In this document: one piece after another, positions 19,201 through 27,839 of the stretch | How positions within the stretch are numbered: position 1 is the first letter of the stretch | Layout of the letters: each line of letters starts with the position of its first letter | From: Rhodococcus sp. BP22 | Lineage (GTDB): Bacteria; Actinomycetota; Actinomycetes; Mycobacteriales; Mycobacteriaceae | Reading direction: 5' to 3' | Assembly: GCF_014281965.1 (NCBI RefSeq) | Contig: NZ_JACFTB010000004.1 | Coordinates: forward strand, 1-64,000 | DNA length: 64,000 nt | Program-made: the position numbers and the translations under genes | Notes under the pieces: generated by a model | The model's database searches: none | What the model was told of the DNA's origin: nothing | The model's input: only the letters and a program-made list of their open reading frames with translations

Positions 19201-19437
19201 GGAATCGAAGTGAGAGGCGACACATTGAGACTTCATCCGCAGTTGCCGACCGAGCTTCGATCACTCGAACTCGATCTCCGATACCGCGACCACTGGGTTC
19301 ATATCAGATGCAACGGTGCAGCGACCACTGTTACGACGAGCCCGTGCAGTGCCCCGGCGATCCGGATCGATATCGACGGACAGGAATTTGTGATGAACGG
19401 CGGTGAATCGGTTTCTGCTGCCTACCTCGCCTCATAA
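16282..19437 (+). CDS. Beta-phosphoglucomutase / GH65 disaccharide phosphorylase fusion
   Basis: A 1,051-residue two-enzyme protein. Residues 1-240 are a HAD hydrolase of the beta-phosphoglucomutase type (LFDLDGVVTDT, Asp14/Asp16 as nucleophile and acid; a DAVAGIQGARAG loop near 195). Residues about 250-1045 are a GH65 phosphorylase with N-terminal beta-sandwich, an (alpha/alpha)6 barrel and general acid Glu745 in MGPDEFHDGY. GH65 enzymes split trehalose, maltose or kojibiose with phosphate to beta-glucose 1-phosphate, which the mutase turns into glucose 6-phosphate, so the fusion joins consecutive steps. In M. tuberculosis the two lie as neighbouring genes Rv3400-Rv3401 (from memory). A GTG at 16282 is taken as the start. 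Which disaccharide is used is unknown. Confidence 0.88.
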   Translation: MRIQGRRIDAVLFDLDGVVTDTAVIHEQAWKTAFDALLEAAGQGDRPFTHEDYSIYIDGRERLDAVRGFAHARGLTLPETSHGDTALGSVRQWADRKNEDYLRTLTSEGVRTIPGTLDVLRQLRLAGIPTAVVSASRNAGEVMALAGVGGLFDARVDGTDALRRDLAGKPAPDMFLEAARRLGIAPKFSAVVEDAVAGIQGARAGKFGLVIGLQRASAAVELDADVVVGDLTELDIDIGPDSPAEYNGACELCSTDAESTWVLHYRGAIAADEGIRESLCTLGNGYFATRGALPEASADGVHYPGTYLAGCYNRLTSTISGIDYEDESIANWPNWLGTTFNIDGGEWLTTDNHLLRHHHVALDIGEAVLRRESLLEDSQGRRTWLRQIRFVSMASPHLAALDTRLDPENYTGTITVRATLDGEVTNGNVAEFRALNNSHLTECETGSAAKNQVWLRAHTRQSRIALTLAARMDSATPVRNTTSTPTSIFHETSADVTQDVGVQVSTIVALYCSRDRAIADPLSAALSRLTEARSFLVLLDEHRRQWKRLWHRHDLEVECSDNEIVRAVRLQLFHVVQCLSPHTVDLDVGIPARGLHGEAYRGHIFWDELFVLPLLNLRIPELSRSLLIYRYRRLSAAKRRAREIGCSGALFPWQSGSDGREETPHVLFNPRSGRWMPDHSSRQFHVGLSVAYNVWHYWEVTADFGFLASYGAEMLVENARFWVSLAVWDAADDRFDIRGVMGPDEFHDGYPSDPGAGIDNSTYVNVMASWSIRRALDAYTIVGRDDGVGLWAGLDVSSSELGAWHNLACKLRVEFLDNGLLAQFHGYGELRELDLDDYRQRYGNIGRLDLILEAENDSCAHYKVSKQADVLMLLYLFTAEELTELLAGMGYDFEPSTIPATVDYYLARTTHGSTLSRVAHSWVLARGNRRDSWDMLRESCTADLADSQQGTTREGIHLGAMAGSVDILQRCYTGIEVRGDTLRLHPQLPTELRSLELDLRYRDHWVHIRCNGAATTVTTSPCSAPAIRIDIDGQEFVMNGGESVSAAYLAS

Positions 19438-19578
19438 AAAAGCTATGACGCGACGCGTGACGATTCTATGCCCGCGGGACAACCCCAATCTTCTATCCGC
19501 GGATACTGCTCTATGCTTGGTCGCGGTCCGCTAATGCGGATTTGGGGAGCCACCGAATCGGTCTATCGAGGGAGCATA

Positions 19579-20385
19579 GTGAAAAACATCTACGGGCGGC
19601 TCGGGTCAGTCCTCGCCATGTCTGCATTACTGGTTGCAGGCTGTTCGAGTGGTGTGGACGGAAGTGATTCCACGGCGCCGGAGTCCGGTTCTGCTGCTTC
19701 AGGTGAGGTCAGCGGGAACATCACCGTATTCGCAGCAGCGTCGCTCAAGGCGACCTTCACTCAGCTCGGCACCAAGTTCGAAGCAGCCCATCCCGGGACT
19801 GACGTCGCGTTCAACTTTGCCGGTTCTTCGGATCTGGTCGCACAATTGACTCAAGGCGCACCGGGAGACGTTTTCGCTTCCGCGGATATCGCAAACATGA
19901 CCAAGGCGCTCGATGCGAATCTAATTTCCGGCGAGCCCGAGAACTTCGCTACGAACACGCTGATCATCGTCACCCCTCCCGGGAATCCGAAGGGCATCGC
20001 TTCCTTCGCCGACCTCGCCGATACGGACAACAAGGTCGTCATCTGTGCCCCCCAGGTGCCATGCGGCGCCGCTACCACGAAGGTGGAGAAGACGACCGGA
20101 GTCGATATCACCCCAGTGAGCGAAGAGTCGTCCGTCACCGACGTCCTCGGCAAGGTCACCTCCGGTCAAGCCGACGCAGGTCTGGTCTACGTGACCGATG
20201 CGTCAGGCGCGGGTGAGAAGGTCACCTCGGTCGCCTTCGAAGAGTCGTCCGGTGCAGTCAACACGTACCCGATTGCGGTGCTGTCGGATTCGGGTAACAG
20301 TGCGGCGGCGAAGGCGTTCGAAGCGCTGGTCATGAGCGACGAGGGGCAGAAAATTTTGGCAGATGCCGGATTCACCGCGCCCTGA
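19579..20385 (+). CDS. modA: Molybdate ABC transporter substrate-binding lipoprotein
   Basis: A 268-residue ModA. The leader ends in the lipobox LLVAGC with Cys22, so the protein is anchored outside the membrane. The fold is seen in ITVFAAASLKATFTQLGTKF, NFAGSSDLVAQL, GAPGDVFASAD and the hinge sequence VTSGQADAGLVYVTDA. These match the oxyanion-binding residues of the family (Ser/Ala/Tyr positions). The GTG at 19579 has GAGGGAG upstream; a longer frame back to 19468 would bury the signal peptide. No permease or ATPase gene is adjacent, so it must use ModBC encoded elsewhere. Confidence 0.88.
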   Translation: MKNIYGRLGSVLAMSALLVAGCSSGVDGSDSTAPESGSAASGEVSGNITVFAAASLKATFTQLGTKFEAAHPGTDVAFNFAGSSDLVAQLTQGAPGDVFASADIANMTKALDANLISGEPENFATNTLIIVTPPGNPKGIASFADLADTDNKVVICAPQVPCGAATTKVEKTTGVDITPVSEESSVTDVLGKVTSGQADAGLVYVTDASGAGEKVTSVAFEESSGAVNTYPIAVLSDSGNSAAAKAFEALVMSDEGQKILADAGFTAP

Positions 20386-20533
20386 CGAAAGTGAGATCGC
20401 AAGGGATCGAGACTACAGTCGCGCGGGTGATCTACTCCGGTTAAGACACGTGCTTGAATGTTGAGCGGTGGGATAGTTCACTCGAGTGTGTGTCCGGTTC
20501 GAAAAGCGATGGTAGCGAAGGGTCGACCCCGAG

Positions 20534-21181
20534 ATGACGAGTAGCGGCGTGCGTTCAGCGCGCACGGCGGGGACGCGCGAGTCGATCTTGCTGATGGCAG
20601 AACGACTGTATGCCGAGCATGGACTTCACTCGGTGTCCAACAGGCAGGTGAGCGAGGCTGCGGGGCAAGGCAACAACGCGGCGGTCGGGTACCACTTCGG
20701 TACGAAGGCGGACCTCGTACGCGCGATCGTCGAACGTCATTCGGTCGTAATCGAGGCGAATCGGAGCACGCTTGTGCTTCGAAACGGGGATTCGACAAGG
20801 CTTCGAGATTGGGTCTCGTGCCTCATCGCGCCGTACACCGATCACTTGGCGACGTTGGGACAACCCAGCTGGTATGCACGATGTGCAGTACAGATCATGA
20901 CCGATCCGACGCTGCGGCCACTGATGTACGAACAGGCAGGGGTGTCGTCCTCGTTGAGGAAGACCCTCGTCGGCCTCCATCGATGCCTACCGGATCTACC
21001 GGCAGAGGTACGTCGAGCACGTAGCGATATGGCCCGAAATATGATGATGCATATTTGCGCCGAGAAAGAACTCGAATTTGCACAGCAGCCCGAGTGTCCA
21101 CCGAACTGGGCCGACTGCGGAACCGATCTGATCGACGCCACAGTAGGCATCTGGCAGGCCCCGGTATCGCCGCGACGCTGA
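20534..21181 (+). CDS. TetR-family transcriptional regulator
   Basis: A 215-residue protein with an N-terminal TetR helix-turn-helix (ESILLMAERLYAEHGLHSVS, then GQGNNAAVGYHFGTKADLV, residues about 13-62) and a variable ligand domain. GAAGGG precedes the ATG at 20534. A CACTCGAGTG palindrome at 20479-20488 is a possible autoregulatory operator. The next gene on the strand, 96 bases on, is an EthA-like monooxygenase. In M. tuberculosis ethA is controlled by the TetR protein EthR, but there the genes are divergent and this regulator is not obviously EthR. Control of the monooxygenase is inference. Confidence 0.8.
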   Translation: MTSSGVRSARTAGTRESILLMAERLYAEHGLHSVSNRQVSEAAGQGNNAAVGYHFGTKADLVRAIVERHSVVIEANRSTLVLRNGDSTRLRDWVSCLIAPYTDHLATLGQPSWYARCAVQIMTDPTLRPLMYEQAGVSSSLRKTLVGLHRCLPDLPAEVRRARSDMARNMMMHICAEKELEFAQQPECPPNWADCGTDLIDATVGIWQAPVSPRR

Positions 21182-21277
21182 CAGAATGAAAAGCGACACG
21201 TCGAAGTTCCCGGATCCGGGGCAGCCCGAACCACACGATGGAGTTCTTGCCATGACCAATCTTGCGAACATTTCCTG

Positions 21278-22723
21278 ATGACCACGACAGTCGACGTCCT
21301 CATCATCGGCGCAGGCCTGTCCGGAATCGGTGCCGCGCATCATCTTCGGTCCACCCTGCCGCACAAGAGCTATGCCATCCTCGAGAGCCGTGGTGCGATC
21401 GGCGGAACGTGGGATCTGTTCAGGTATCCGGGGATTCGATCCGATTCGGACATGTACACCCTCGGTTACAACTTTCGCCCCTGGGTGGGTGACAAATCCA
21501 TCGCCGACGGCGCGTCCATCCGCGAGTACATCGAGGACACGGCGCGTGAAGCCGGGATCGACCGCCACATCCGGTTTCATCACACAGTGGTGTCGGCCGA
21601 ATGGTCCACTGCGACCTCGACATGGACGGTCGAGGCAAAGGTGGGTGAATCAGGCGAGGTTGCAGTGTTCACTGCCTCGTTCTTGATGTGTTGCAGCGGA
21701 TACTACGACTACGAAAAGGGGTTCACGCCGGATTTCGAGGGCCTCGAAGACTTCGGCGGAACCGTCGTGCATCCGCAGTTGTGGCCGGAGGATTTGGACT
21801 ACGCCGGCAAGAAGATCGTCGTGATCGGCAGCGGTGCCACGGCTATCACGCTGGCGCCGACCCTTGCCCGTGACGCCGAACACGTGACACTGCTCCAGCG
21901 CTCACCCAGCTACATCATGTCGTTGCCGTCGAAGGATCCGATTGCGCTGGCGTTGCGCAAGTACTTGCCGTCACGGGTGGCCTATGGAGTCACTCGAATG
22001 AAGAACGCCGTCACCTCGATCGGGATGTACGTGCTGTGTCAGCGCTACCCGAACTTCATGAAGGGACGGATTCGCAAGCTTCAGGAGGGCTGGTTGCCCG
22101 ACGGCTACGACCTCGACACCCACTTCACACCGAAATACGATCCTTGGGATCAACGGCTCTGCCTCGTTCCCGACAGTGATCTGTTCACGGCCATCGGAGA
22201 GGGAAAGGTAGACGTCGTCACCGACCACATCGAGCGCTTCACCGAGAAAGGGATCGCGCTGACGTCCGGGGAGAATCTCGACGCGGACATCGTCATCACT
22301 GCGACGGGTCTGAATCTCGTCGCCCTCGGCAACGTCGCCCTGCGGGTCGACGGCAAGAAGATCGACATCACCGAGTCGATGGCCTACAAGGGCATGATGC
22401 TCACCGATGTGCCCAACTTCGCCTTCGTCATCGGGTACACCAATGCCTCGTGGACGCTCAAGGCAGATTTGGTGTGCGATTACATCGTGCGGCTTCTCGC
22501 GCACATGGACAGCAAGGGCTACCGAGAGGTTCGCCTCGAACGGGACGCAACCGTCGGGGAGGAACCGTTTCTGGATTTCGCTGCCGGCTACGTTCTGCGT
22601 TCGGTCGACACCTTTCCCAAGCAAGGTTCGGTTGCACCGTGGCGCCTGCGGATGAACTATTTCAGAGACCTTCCCTCGCTGCGCTACGGCAAACTCGTCG
22701 ACGACAACATGCGAATGCGCTGA
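21278..22723 (+). CDS. EthA-like Baeyer-Villiger flavin monooxygenase
   Basis: A 481-residue FAD enzyme. The FAD site is GAGLSGIG (residues 11-18), the NADPH site GSGATAI near 184-190, and the Baeyer-Villiger signature F-x-G-x3-H-x3-W-P appears as FGGTVVHPQLWP near 162-173. Sequence around GGTWDLFRYPGIRSDSDMY and HIRFHH is close to mycobacterial EthA, which oxidises ketones and activates thioamide drugs. Length agrees with EthA (489). No good ribosome site precedes the ATG at 21278. A TetR gene lies upstream and a perfect 11-bp stem-loop downstream. Confidence 0.87.
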   Translation: MTTTVDVLIIGAGLSGIGAAHHLRSTLPHKSYAILESRGAIGGTWDLFRYPGIRSDSDMYTLGYNFRPWVGDKSIADGASIREYIEDTAREAGIDRHIRFHHTVVSAEWSTATSTWTVEAKVGESGEVAVFTASFLMCCSGYYDYEKGFTPDFEGLEDFGGTVVHPQLWPEDLDYAGKKIVVIGSGATAITLAPTLARDAEHVTLLQRSPSYIMSLPSKDPIALALRKYLPSRVAYGVTRMKNAVTSIGMYVLCQRYPNFMKGRIRKLQEGWLPDGYDLDTHFTPKYDPWDQRLCLVPDSDLFTAIGEGKVDVVTDHIERFTEKGIALTSGENLDADIVITATGLNLVALGNVALRVDGKKIDITESMAYKGMMLTDVPNFAFVIGYTNASWTLKADLVCDYIVRLLAHMDSKGYREVRLERDATVGEEPFLDFAAGYVLRSVDTFPKQGSVAPWRLRMNYFRDLPSLRYGKLVDDNMRMR

Positions 22724-22732
22724 CTGGTGATC

Positions 22733-22764
22733 CCTCACCGATCTCACCGGTGCGATCGGTGAGG
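22733..22764 (+). terminator. Stem-loop behind the monooxygenase gene
   Basis: A perfect 11-bp stem (CCTCACCGATC with GATCGGTGAGG) closes a 10-base loop, 10 bases past the stop codon. There is no T-tract, as is common for actinobacterial terminators. Confidence 0.6.
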
Positions 22765-22916
22765 TAACACGAAGCCGGTACCACGCGATTGGTATTCGAA
22801 CGTTACTCGAGGCGCGGCATTTCGATTGGATAGCCAAGCTGTGACCTGGCAGCATTCAATCGTGACTGTCGGGCCGAGTACGTGCCCCGAATCGGTGTGT
22901 GGAAGTGGAGCGTTTG

Positions 22917-24113
22917 ATGAGGTTCTCTCGCGGAATTGGGACCGCCGCGGTCGCGATGTTGACTGCAACTATCGTCCTGTCGGGATGCACGACGTCGACC
23001 ACGGGTTCGACGGACGCACTCGCTCCGATCGACTCCAACCCGATTGCCGAACTCATGAAGCCCAAGGTGAGTTCGAGCGTGACCGATGGGGCAGTCGGAT
23101 TCTCTCCCGCAGATCCGGTGACCGTCTCTGTCGCCGACGGCAAGCTCGCGGACGTCACGGTGACGGATTCGGAAGGCGTGCCGATCGAAGGCGTCCTCTC
23201 TCCCGACGGCCTGACCTGGTCCAACACCGAGCAGCTTCAGTACAGCAGCCGTTATCGCGTGCAAGCAGATGCGTACGGAATCGGTGGTGCGACCCGCACG
23301 GTCAACAACTTCACGACCAATCAGCCCGGCAACTTCACCAAGGCCTACGTATTGCCGAACGAGGGTGCGGTCGTCGGTATCGGTCAGCCTGTCGCGGTGC
23401 AGTTCGACGAGCCGATCGCCGACAAGCTCGCTGCGCAGAACGCCATCCAGGTCACGACGACGCCTCCCGTCGAAGGCGCGTTCTATTGGGTCAACAGCAA
23501 AGAGGTTCGGTGGCGTCCGCAGAACTACTGGGCGTCCGGCACTCGCATCGATGTCGCCGTCAACGTCTTCGGCCGTGATCTCGGTGATGGCATCTACGGC
23601 CAGGAGAACTCGTCGACGTCGTTCACGATCGGTGACGCCGTCGTCGCGACCGCAGACGACAACACCAAGCAGGTCACCTTCTCGGTCAACGGACAGAACG
23701 TCATGACGATGCCCACCTCGATGGGCAAGGACAGTACCCCCACCGACAACGGCGTCTACATCATTGGCGACCGATTCGATCACCTGGTCATGGACTCATC
23801 GACCTACGGCGTACCGGTGAATTCATCTTCCGGCTACCGCACGCCCGTCGACTGGGCGACCCGTATGTCCTACAGCGGTATCTTCTTCCACTCTGCGCCC
23901 TGGTCAGTGGGCCAGCAGGGGAGCTCCAACACCAGTCATGGTTGCCTCAACCTGAGTCCCGCGAACGCGAAGTGGGTCTACGACAACACCAAGCGTGGAG
24001 ACATCGTCGTCGTACAAAACACGCTCGGCGGCACACTGTCCGGTACCGACGGCCTCGGCGACTGGAACATCCCCTGGGCCGACTGGAAGGCCGGCAACGC
24101 CAACTCCATGTGA
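22917..24113 (+). CDS. L,D-transpeptidase lipoprotein (LdtMt2-like)
   Basis: A 398-residue exported enzyme that makes 3-3 cross-links in peptidoglycan. The leader has lipobox LSGC with Cys24. Two Ig-like domains (about 45-135 and 140-245) precede the YkuD catalytic domain, with the active motif SHGCLNLS and catalytic Cys343; a conserved His lies upstream in GIFFHSAPW. The C-terminal tail is Trp-rich ([11 protein letters not shown]), as in LdtMt2. The ATG at 22917 follows GTGGAG by a few bases. Carbapenems are the known inhibitors of this class. It is convergent with an M23 peptidase gene. Confidence 0.92.
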   Translation: MRFSRGIGTAAVAMLTATIVLSGCTTSTTGSTDALAPIDSNPIAELMKPKVSSSVTDGAVGFSPADPVTVSVADGKLADVTVTDSEGVPIEGVLSPDGLTWSNTEQLQYSSRYRVQADAYGIGGATRTVNNFTTNQPGNFTKAYVLPNEGAVVGIGQPVAVQFDEPIADKLAAQNAIQVTTTPPVEGAFYWVNSKEVRWRPQNYWASGTRIDVAVNVFGRDLGDGIYGQENSSTSFTIGDAVVATADDNTKQVTFSVNGQNVMTMPTSMGKDSTPTDNGVYIIGDRFDHLVMDSSTYGVPVNSSSGYRTPVDWATRMSYSGIFFHSAPWSVGQQGSSNTSHGCLNLSPANAKWVYDNTKRGDIVVVQNTLGGTLSGTDGLGDWNIPWADWKAGNANSM

Positions 24114-24153
24114 CGGGGGCGCCCTCAACCAGGCGTCACCCCACCCGATGGAC

Positions 24154-24897
24154 TCAGCGTGCATCCTGGCTTTGGTACCGCGCTGGATCTACTCCCAGCG
24201 TCTTCAGGTAGGCAACTGGTTCGACACTCGAGCCATTGTTTCTGACCTCGTAATGAAGATGGGGTCCGGTCGAGTTGCCGGTGCTGCCGACCTCACCGAT
24301 CTTATCGCCAGGCGCCACGGTGTCGCCGACGCCGACGTTGATCGCGGATTGATGCCCGTAGTAGGTCACCGTGTTTCCACTCTTGACCCGCACGAGATTG
24401 CCGTAACCATCTCCCGCGTCACCTGCCTGTTCGACGGTTCCGCCGTTCACGGCGTAGATCGGGGTCCCCGACGGGGCAGCGAAGTCCACACCCTGGTGGA
24501 ATTGGCCGCCATTTCCGGTCGGGTTGTTTCTGCTGCCGTAGTTCGAAGAGAGTTCGTAGCTGCGCGCGGGCAATGGCAGCATCGCCCCGCCCAAGCCAAC
24601 CGACGGGGGAGCGACCTCCACTTCAGGAGCGGACGGCGTGCTCGTATCGGGTGCAGGCCCGAAGTCGGAATCGAGAATCACCGCAGCGACCTCGTTGATC
24701 AGCACGCCGGTGGCGTCGAGTACGGCTGAGAGGATCGCTGCTCGCTGCTGAGCGTCGGGTTGAGGGATAGGAAGTACGGGCAGGTCGATGGTCGGCTGGG
24801 CCGCCGCTACGGCCGGATCGATCAGACCCGCGGAACCGATGCACAACGCCGCCGACAACACCGAACCCGCGATCGCTCTGTGAACTTTTCGACCCAC
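24154..24897 (-). CDS. Secreted M23 (LytM) peptidoglycan endopeptidase
   Basis: A 247-residue protein: a signal peptide (about 1-33, ending VAAAQ), a Pro-rich linker, and a C-terminal M23 domain (about 115-240). Zinc ligands are visible as HQGVDFAAP (His and Asp) and HLHYE (last His), with GYGNLVRVKSGNTVTYYGH between them. All expected ligands are present, so it is probably active on cell-wall peptides. The GTG at 24897 follows AGGAGG. The gene converges on the L,D-transpeptidase with 40 bases between stops. Confidence 0.88.
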   Translation of the reverse strand: MGRKVHRAIAGSVLSAALCIGSAGLIDPAVAAAQPTIDLPVLPIPQPDAQQRAAILSAVLDATGVLINEVAAVILDSDFGPAPDTSTPSAPEVEVAPPSVGLGGAMLPLPARSYELSSNYGSRNNPTGNGGQFHQGVDFAAPSGTPIYAVNGGTVEQAGDAGDGYGNLVRVKSGNTVTYYGHQSAINVGVGDTVAPGDKIGEVGSTGNSTGPHLHYEVRNNGSSVEPVAYLKTLGVDPARYQSQDAR

Positions 24898-25168
24898 TGC
24901 AACTGCCTCCTAGTCTCTGCCCGGCTGGTAATCCCTGATGGGCTTCGAACGACGGGTGGCGCGTTTCGGGGGCGCGTCGAATCAACGGTGCAAGTCACAG
25001 CTTTCACGTTGGTACTTTTCTTCCCCAAAAGTGCCATTTGCAACCGTACGTCACATCAACCCCATGCGACACTCGAAAGTTGAATTACAACAACGTAATT
25101 CGCTACCCGTTCGATGCACTTCCGCCGCGACTTCGTGACGTACGCCGAGCAAATGGGTGCAGAATGCA

Positions 25169-25201
25169 CAAAAAAGCCGGCCTCCGTGTGGAGACCGGCT
25201 T
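25169..25201 (-). terminator. Terminator of the tRNA-His transcript
   Basis: An 11-bp stem (25175-25185 with 25190-25200, one mismatch) with a four-base loop, followed on the minus strand by a run of T. It lies 13 bases past the tRNA 3' end. The gap between it and the M23 gene (24898-25168) holds only that gene's leader. Confidence 0.85.
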
Positions 25202-25213
25202 TCTTGCTTCTTA

Positions 25214-25290
25214 TGGGGTGAGTGACGGGACTCGAACCCGCGACACCCAGGATCACAACCTGGTGCTCTACCAGCTGAACTACACCCACC
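25214..25290 (-). tRNA. tRNA-His (GTG)
   Basis: Read on the minus strand the cloverleaf is complete: acceptor GTGGGTG with CACTCAC, D-arm GTTC/GAGC, anticodon arm CAGG-TTGTGAT-CCTG giving anticodon GTG, T-arm GCGGG-TTCGAGT-CCCGT. The extra G at position -1 typical of tRNA-His is at 25290, opposite C73, and CCA is encoded. In M. tuberculosis the tRNA-His gene also lies next to orn. Confidence 0.97.
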
Positions 25291-25335
25291 ATAGCTACTG
25301 GACCGAACCCTCGCGGGTTCTGTTTCAGTAGCTAT
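25291..25335 (-). repeat. Nested inverted repeat abutting tRNA-His
   Basis: An outer 10-bp perfect stem (ATAGCTACTG with CAGTAGCTAT) encloses an inner 6-bp stem (GAACCC/GGGTTC) with a tetraloop. It begins at the base next to the tRNA 5' end and lies between orn and the tRNA on the same strand. It could end orn transcripts or guide 5' processing of the tRNA. Confidence 0.6.
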
Positions 25336-25375
25336 GACAATGATAGCGGTTCGAATCGTTGGTTGCCAATCGGTA

Positions 25376-25978
25376 TCAGGACTGTGTGTCGAGTCTCTCT
25401 ACAACTGCGGCAATATCGCTGGTAGAGGGCCCAGGAGGCGCCACGAACACGGTCTGGCGGTAGTACTTCAGTTCCTTGATGGACTCTTCGATGTCTGCCA
25501 ACGCGCGATGGGCCAGACCTTTCGTCGGCTGACCGAAATAGATGCGCGGGTACCACCGACGGGCGAGTTCCTTTATGGAACTGACATCGATCATTCGGTA
25601 GTGGAGGTAGGTATCGAGGTCACCCATATCGCGTGCGATGAAGCCGCGATCGGTGCCGATCGAATTTCCGGCCAACGGAACCGTCCCGGCAACGGGGACG
25701 TGCTCGCGGATGTACGCGAGCACCTGACGCTGTGCCTCTTCCAGCGTGACCGAAGATGCGCGCACCTCTTCGGTCAATCCGGATTTGGCATGCATCTTCT
25801 TCACCACGTCCGGCATCCCGGCCAGCGCGTCGTCGTCGGCATGAATGACGATGTCCACACCGTCGCCCAGTACGTTCAGTTCGCTGTCGGTGACGAGCGC
25901 CGCAATCTCGATGAGCTTGTCCTTCGACAAGTCCAGCCCGGTCATTTCACAATCGATCCACACAAGTTTGTCCTGCAC
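25376..25978 (-). CDS. orn: Oligoribonuclease
   Basis: A 200-residue DEDDh 3'-5' exonuclease that degrades di- to oligonucleotides (nanoRNA and pGpG). Motifs: Exo[12 protein letters not shown] near the start, Exo[14 protein letters not shown] near 110, Exo[14 protein letters not shown] near 165, with catalytic His in HRALAD. The GTG at 25978 gives the family length and start ([11 protein letters not shown]); AGGGTG lies just upstream. It is divergent from the HerA-like ATPase gene and followed by tRNA-His, the same order as in M. tuberculosis (Rv2510c, Rv2511, tRNA-His; from memory). Confidence 0.95.
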   Translation of the reverse strand: MQDKLVWIDCEMTGLDLSKDKLIEIAALVTDSELNVLGDGVDIVIHADDDALAGMPDVVKKMHAKSGLTEEVRASSVTLEEAQRQVLAYIREHVPVAGTVPLAGNSIGTDRGFIARDMGDLDTYLHYRMIDVSSIKELARRWYPRIYFGQPTKGLAHRALADIEESIKELKYYRQTVFVAPPGPSTSDIAAVVERLDTQS

Positions 25979-26065
25979 CAGACACACCCTAGTGCGGGCG
26001 TCGTCACCGCTAAGGTTTGCGGTGGTGATCAACTGCGAGATGAGCTGTGTCAAGGAGGACGGAAG

Positions 26066-27808
26066 ATGACGGTCGATCCGAATTCGGCGGGCGGTGGGGT
26101 GCCCTCGACGCCTGCAGAGAAGGCGAAGGCAGCCAAAGCCGTCGCACTCGAAGCAGCCCGAATCGCGCGAGAGGCTGCCGCAGCAGCGGACGCCGCCGAG
26201 AAGGAAGCGATCGACGCGGAGGCAGCAGCAGGCGCGACCGGGACATCCCCGACGGGGGGCGTGACCTCTTCGATCGCGGCGGGCTACGCATCTCACGGCG
26301 CAGTGCTCGAGCTGGGATCGGTGATGCTCGACGGCGTCAGCGACCCGTCGGCTCGCATCGCAATTCCTCTGGCGACACTCAATCGTCATGGTTTGGTGGC
26401 CGGCGCTACGGGCACCGGGAAGACGAAGACCCTTCAGGGCATCGCCGAGCAGCTCTCCGCCGCGGGAGTTCCGGTGGTGATGGCCGACGTGAAAGGTGAT
26501 CTCTCCGGGTTGTCGGTGCCGGGAGCAGACAACGAGAAGATACGCAGCCGCGCCGTCGACTGCGGAGAATCGGGCTGGGTGCCCACGGGCTACCCCGTGG
26601 AGTTCCTCTCTCTCGGAACCGGTGGTATCGGTGTCCCGGTCCGTGCAACGATCACCGCTTTCGGGCCGATCTTGCTCAGTAAAGTGCTGGAGCTGAACAA
26701 GACTCAGGAGTCCACCCTGGGGCTCATTTTTCACTGGGCCGACAAACAAGGGTTGGCGCTGCTCGATCTCAAGGATCTGCGATCGGTCATCACACACCTG
26801 ACCTCGGACGAAGGCAAGGCCGACCTCAAGGGCATCGGTGGAGTATCGGCGGCGACTGCCGGAGTCATCCTTCGTGAGCTCGTCAATCTCGAGGCCGACG
26901 GGGGCGACACGTTCTTCGGCGAACCCGAACTCGAGACCGAGGACCTTCTGCGGGTCGACGGCGACGGCAAAGGCATTGTGACACTGTTCGAACTGGGTGC
27001 TCAGGCGTCGCGGCCGGTCATGTTCTCTACATTTTTGATGTGGGTTCTCGCCGACTTGTTCCAGACGTTGCCCGAAGTGGGGGACATCGACAAGCCCAAA
27101 CTGGTCTTCATCTTCGACGAGGCGCACCTGCTGTTCGCCGATGCGTCCAAGGCATTTCTCGAACAGGTCGAACAAACCGTCAAGCTCATCAGATCCAAGG
27201 GTGTCGGCGTCATCTTCTGCACCCAACTACCGACCGACATTCCCAACGAGGTCCTCTCTCAGCTCGGCGCACGAATTCAGCATGCGTTGCGAGCATTCAC
27301 ACCAGACGATCAGAAGGCTCTGAACAAGACTGTCCGGACCTATCCCACCACCGATGTCTACGATCTCGAGAAGGCCCTCACTTCACTCGGTACCGGCGAA
27401 GCGATTGTGACTGTGCTTTCCGAGAAAGGTGCCCCGACGCCGGTGGCGTGGACGAAGATTCGTCCACCGCGCTCACTGATGGACACTATCGGCAACGACG
27501 CGATCTCGGCCTCGGCCTCCGCCAGCACGCTGTCGTCGAAATACGGTGCGACGATCGACCGCGACTCCGCCTACGAGCGACTGCAAGCGCGGGTGTCCGA
27601 TGCCCCGAACACGGACCCGGTCCTGGACATACCACCGCTCCCGGTGGACCTACCGGACTTGCCGCGAGTGGAACCGCAAGGGCCGTCGGCCGCCGAGCGC
27701 ATCATGGACAATCCGGCAGTGAAGAGCTTCCTGCGATCTGCGGCGTCCGCGGCAGGTCGCGAGATATCGCGGAGCATCTTCGGTACCGGGCGGCGGCGTA
27801 AGCGCTGA
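26066..27808 (+). CDS. HerA-like ATPase (DUF853 family)
   Basis: A 580-residue P-loop ATPase of the HerA/FtsK superfamily. An Ala/Glu-rich coiled N-terminus (15-60) precedes the ATPase domain: Walker A GATGTGKT (113-120), Walker [12 protein letters not shown] near 345, and sensor-like [20 protein letters not shown]. The last 20 residues are basic (GRRRKR). AAGGAGGA is well placed before the ATG at 26066. Its cellular role is unknown, though DNA translocation is the usual suggestion. It corresponds to Rv2510c by position. Divergent from orn across 87 bases; convergent with the mycolate reductase. Confidence 0.88.
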   Translation: MTVDPNSAGGGVPSTPAEKAKAAKAVALEAARIAREAAAAADAAEKEAIDAEAAAGATGTSPTGGVTSSIAAGYASHGAVLELGSVMLDGVSDPSARIAIPLATLNRHGLVAGATGTGKTKTLQGIAEQLSAAGVPVVMADVKGDLSGLSVPGADNEKIRSRAVDCGESGWVPTGYPVEFLSLGTGGIGVPVRATITAFGPILLSKVLELNKTQESTLGLIFHWADKQGLALLDLKDLRSVITHLTSDEGKADLKGIGGVSAATAGVILRELVNLEADGGDTFFGEPELETEDLLRVDGDGKGIVTLFELGAQASRPVMFSTFLMWVLADLFQTLPEVGDIDKPKLVFIFDEAHLLFADASKAFLEQVEQTVKLIRSKGVGVIFCTQLPTDIPNEVLSQLGARIQHALRAFTPDDQKALNKTVRTYPTTDVYDLEKALTSLGTGEAIVTVLSEKGAPTPVAWTKIRPPRSLMDTIGNDAISASASASTLSSKYGATIDRDSAYERLQARVSDAPNTDPVLDIPPLPVDLPDLPRVEPQGPSAAERIMDNPAVKSFLRSAASAAGREISRSIFGTGRRRKR

Positions 27809-27839
27809 CGTCCGGCATCGTTGTCGGCGCTGCGGCCTT

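Noticed and set aside
19438..19578. Possible molybdenum-cofactor riboswitch before modA
   Set aside because: A short GC hairpin is present, but none of the conserved Moco elements could be recognised.
24114..24153. Inverted repeats between the convergent transpeptidase and M23 genes
   Set aside because: Only short imperfect stems (GTGACG/CGTCAC); not strong enough to call a terminator.
24898..25160. Possible c-di-AMP (ydaO) riboswitch before the M23 peptidase
   Set aside because: Such switches often precede actinobacterial cell-wall hydrolases, but I could not place the conserved helices here.
25979..27226. Antisense continuation of the orn frame over the HerA-like gene
   Set aside because: Only the part downstream of 25978 matches oligoribonuclease; the rest is a high-GC antisense shadow of an intact ATPase gene.
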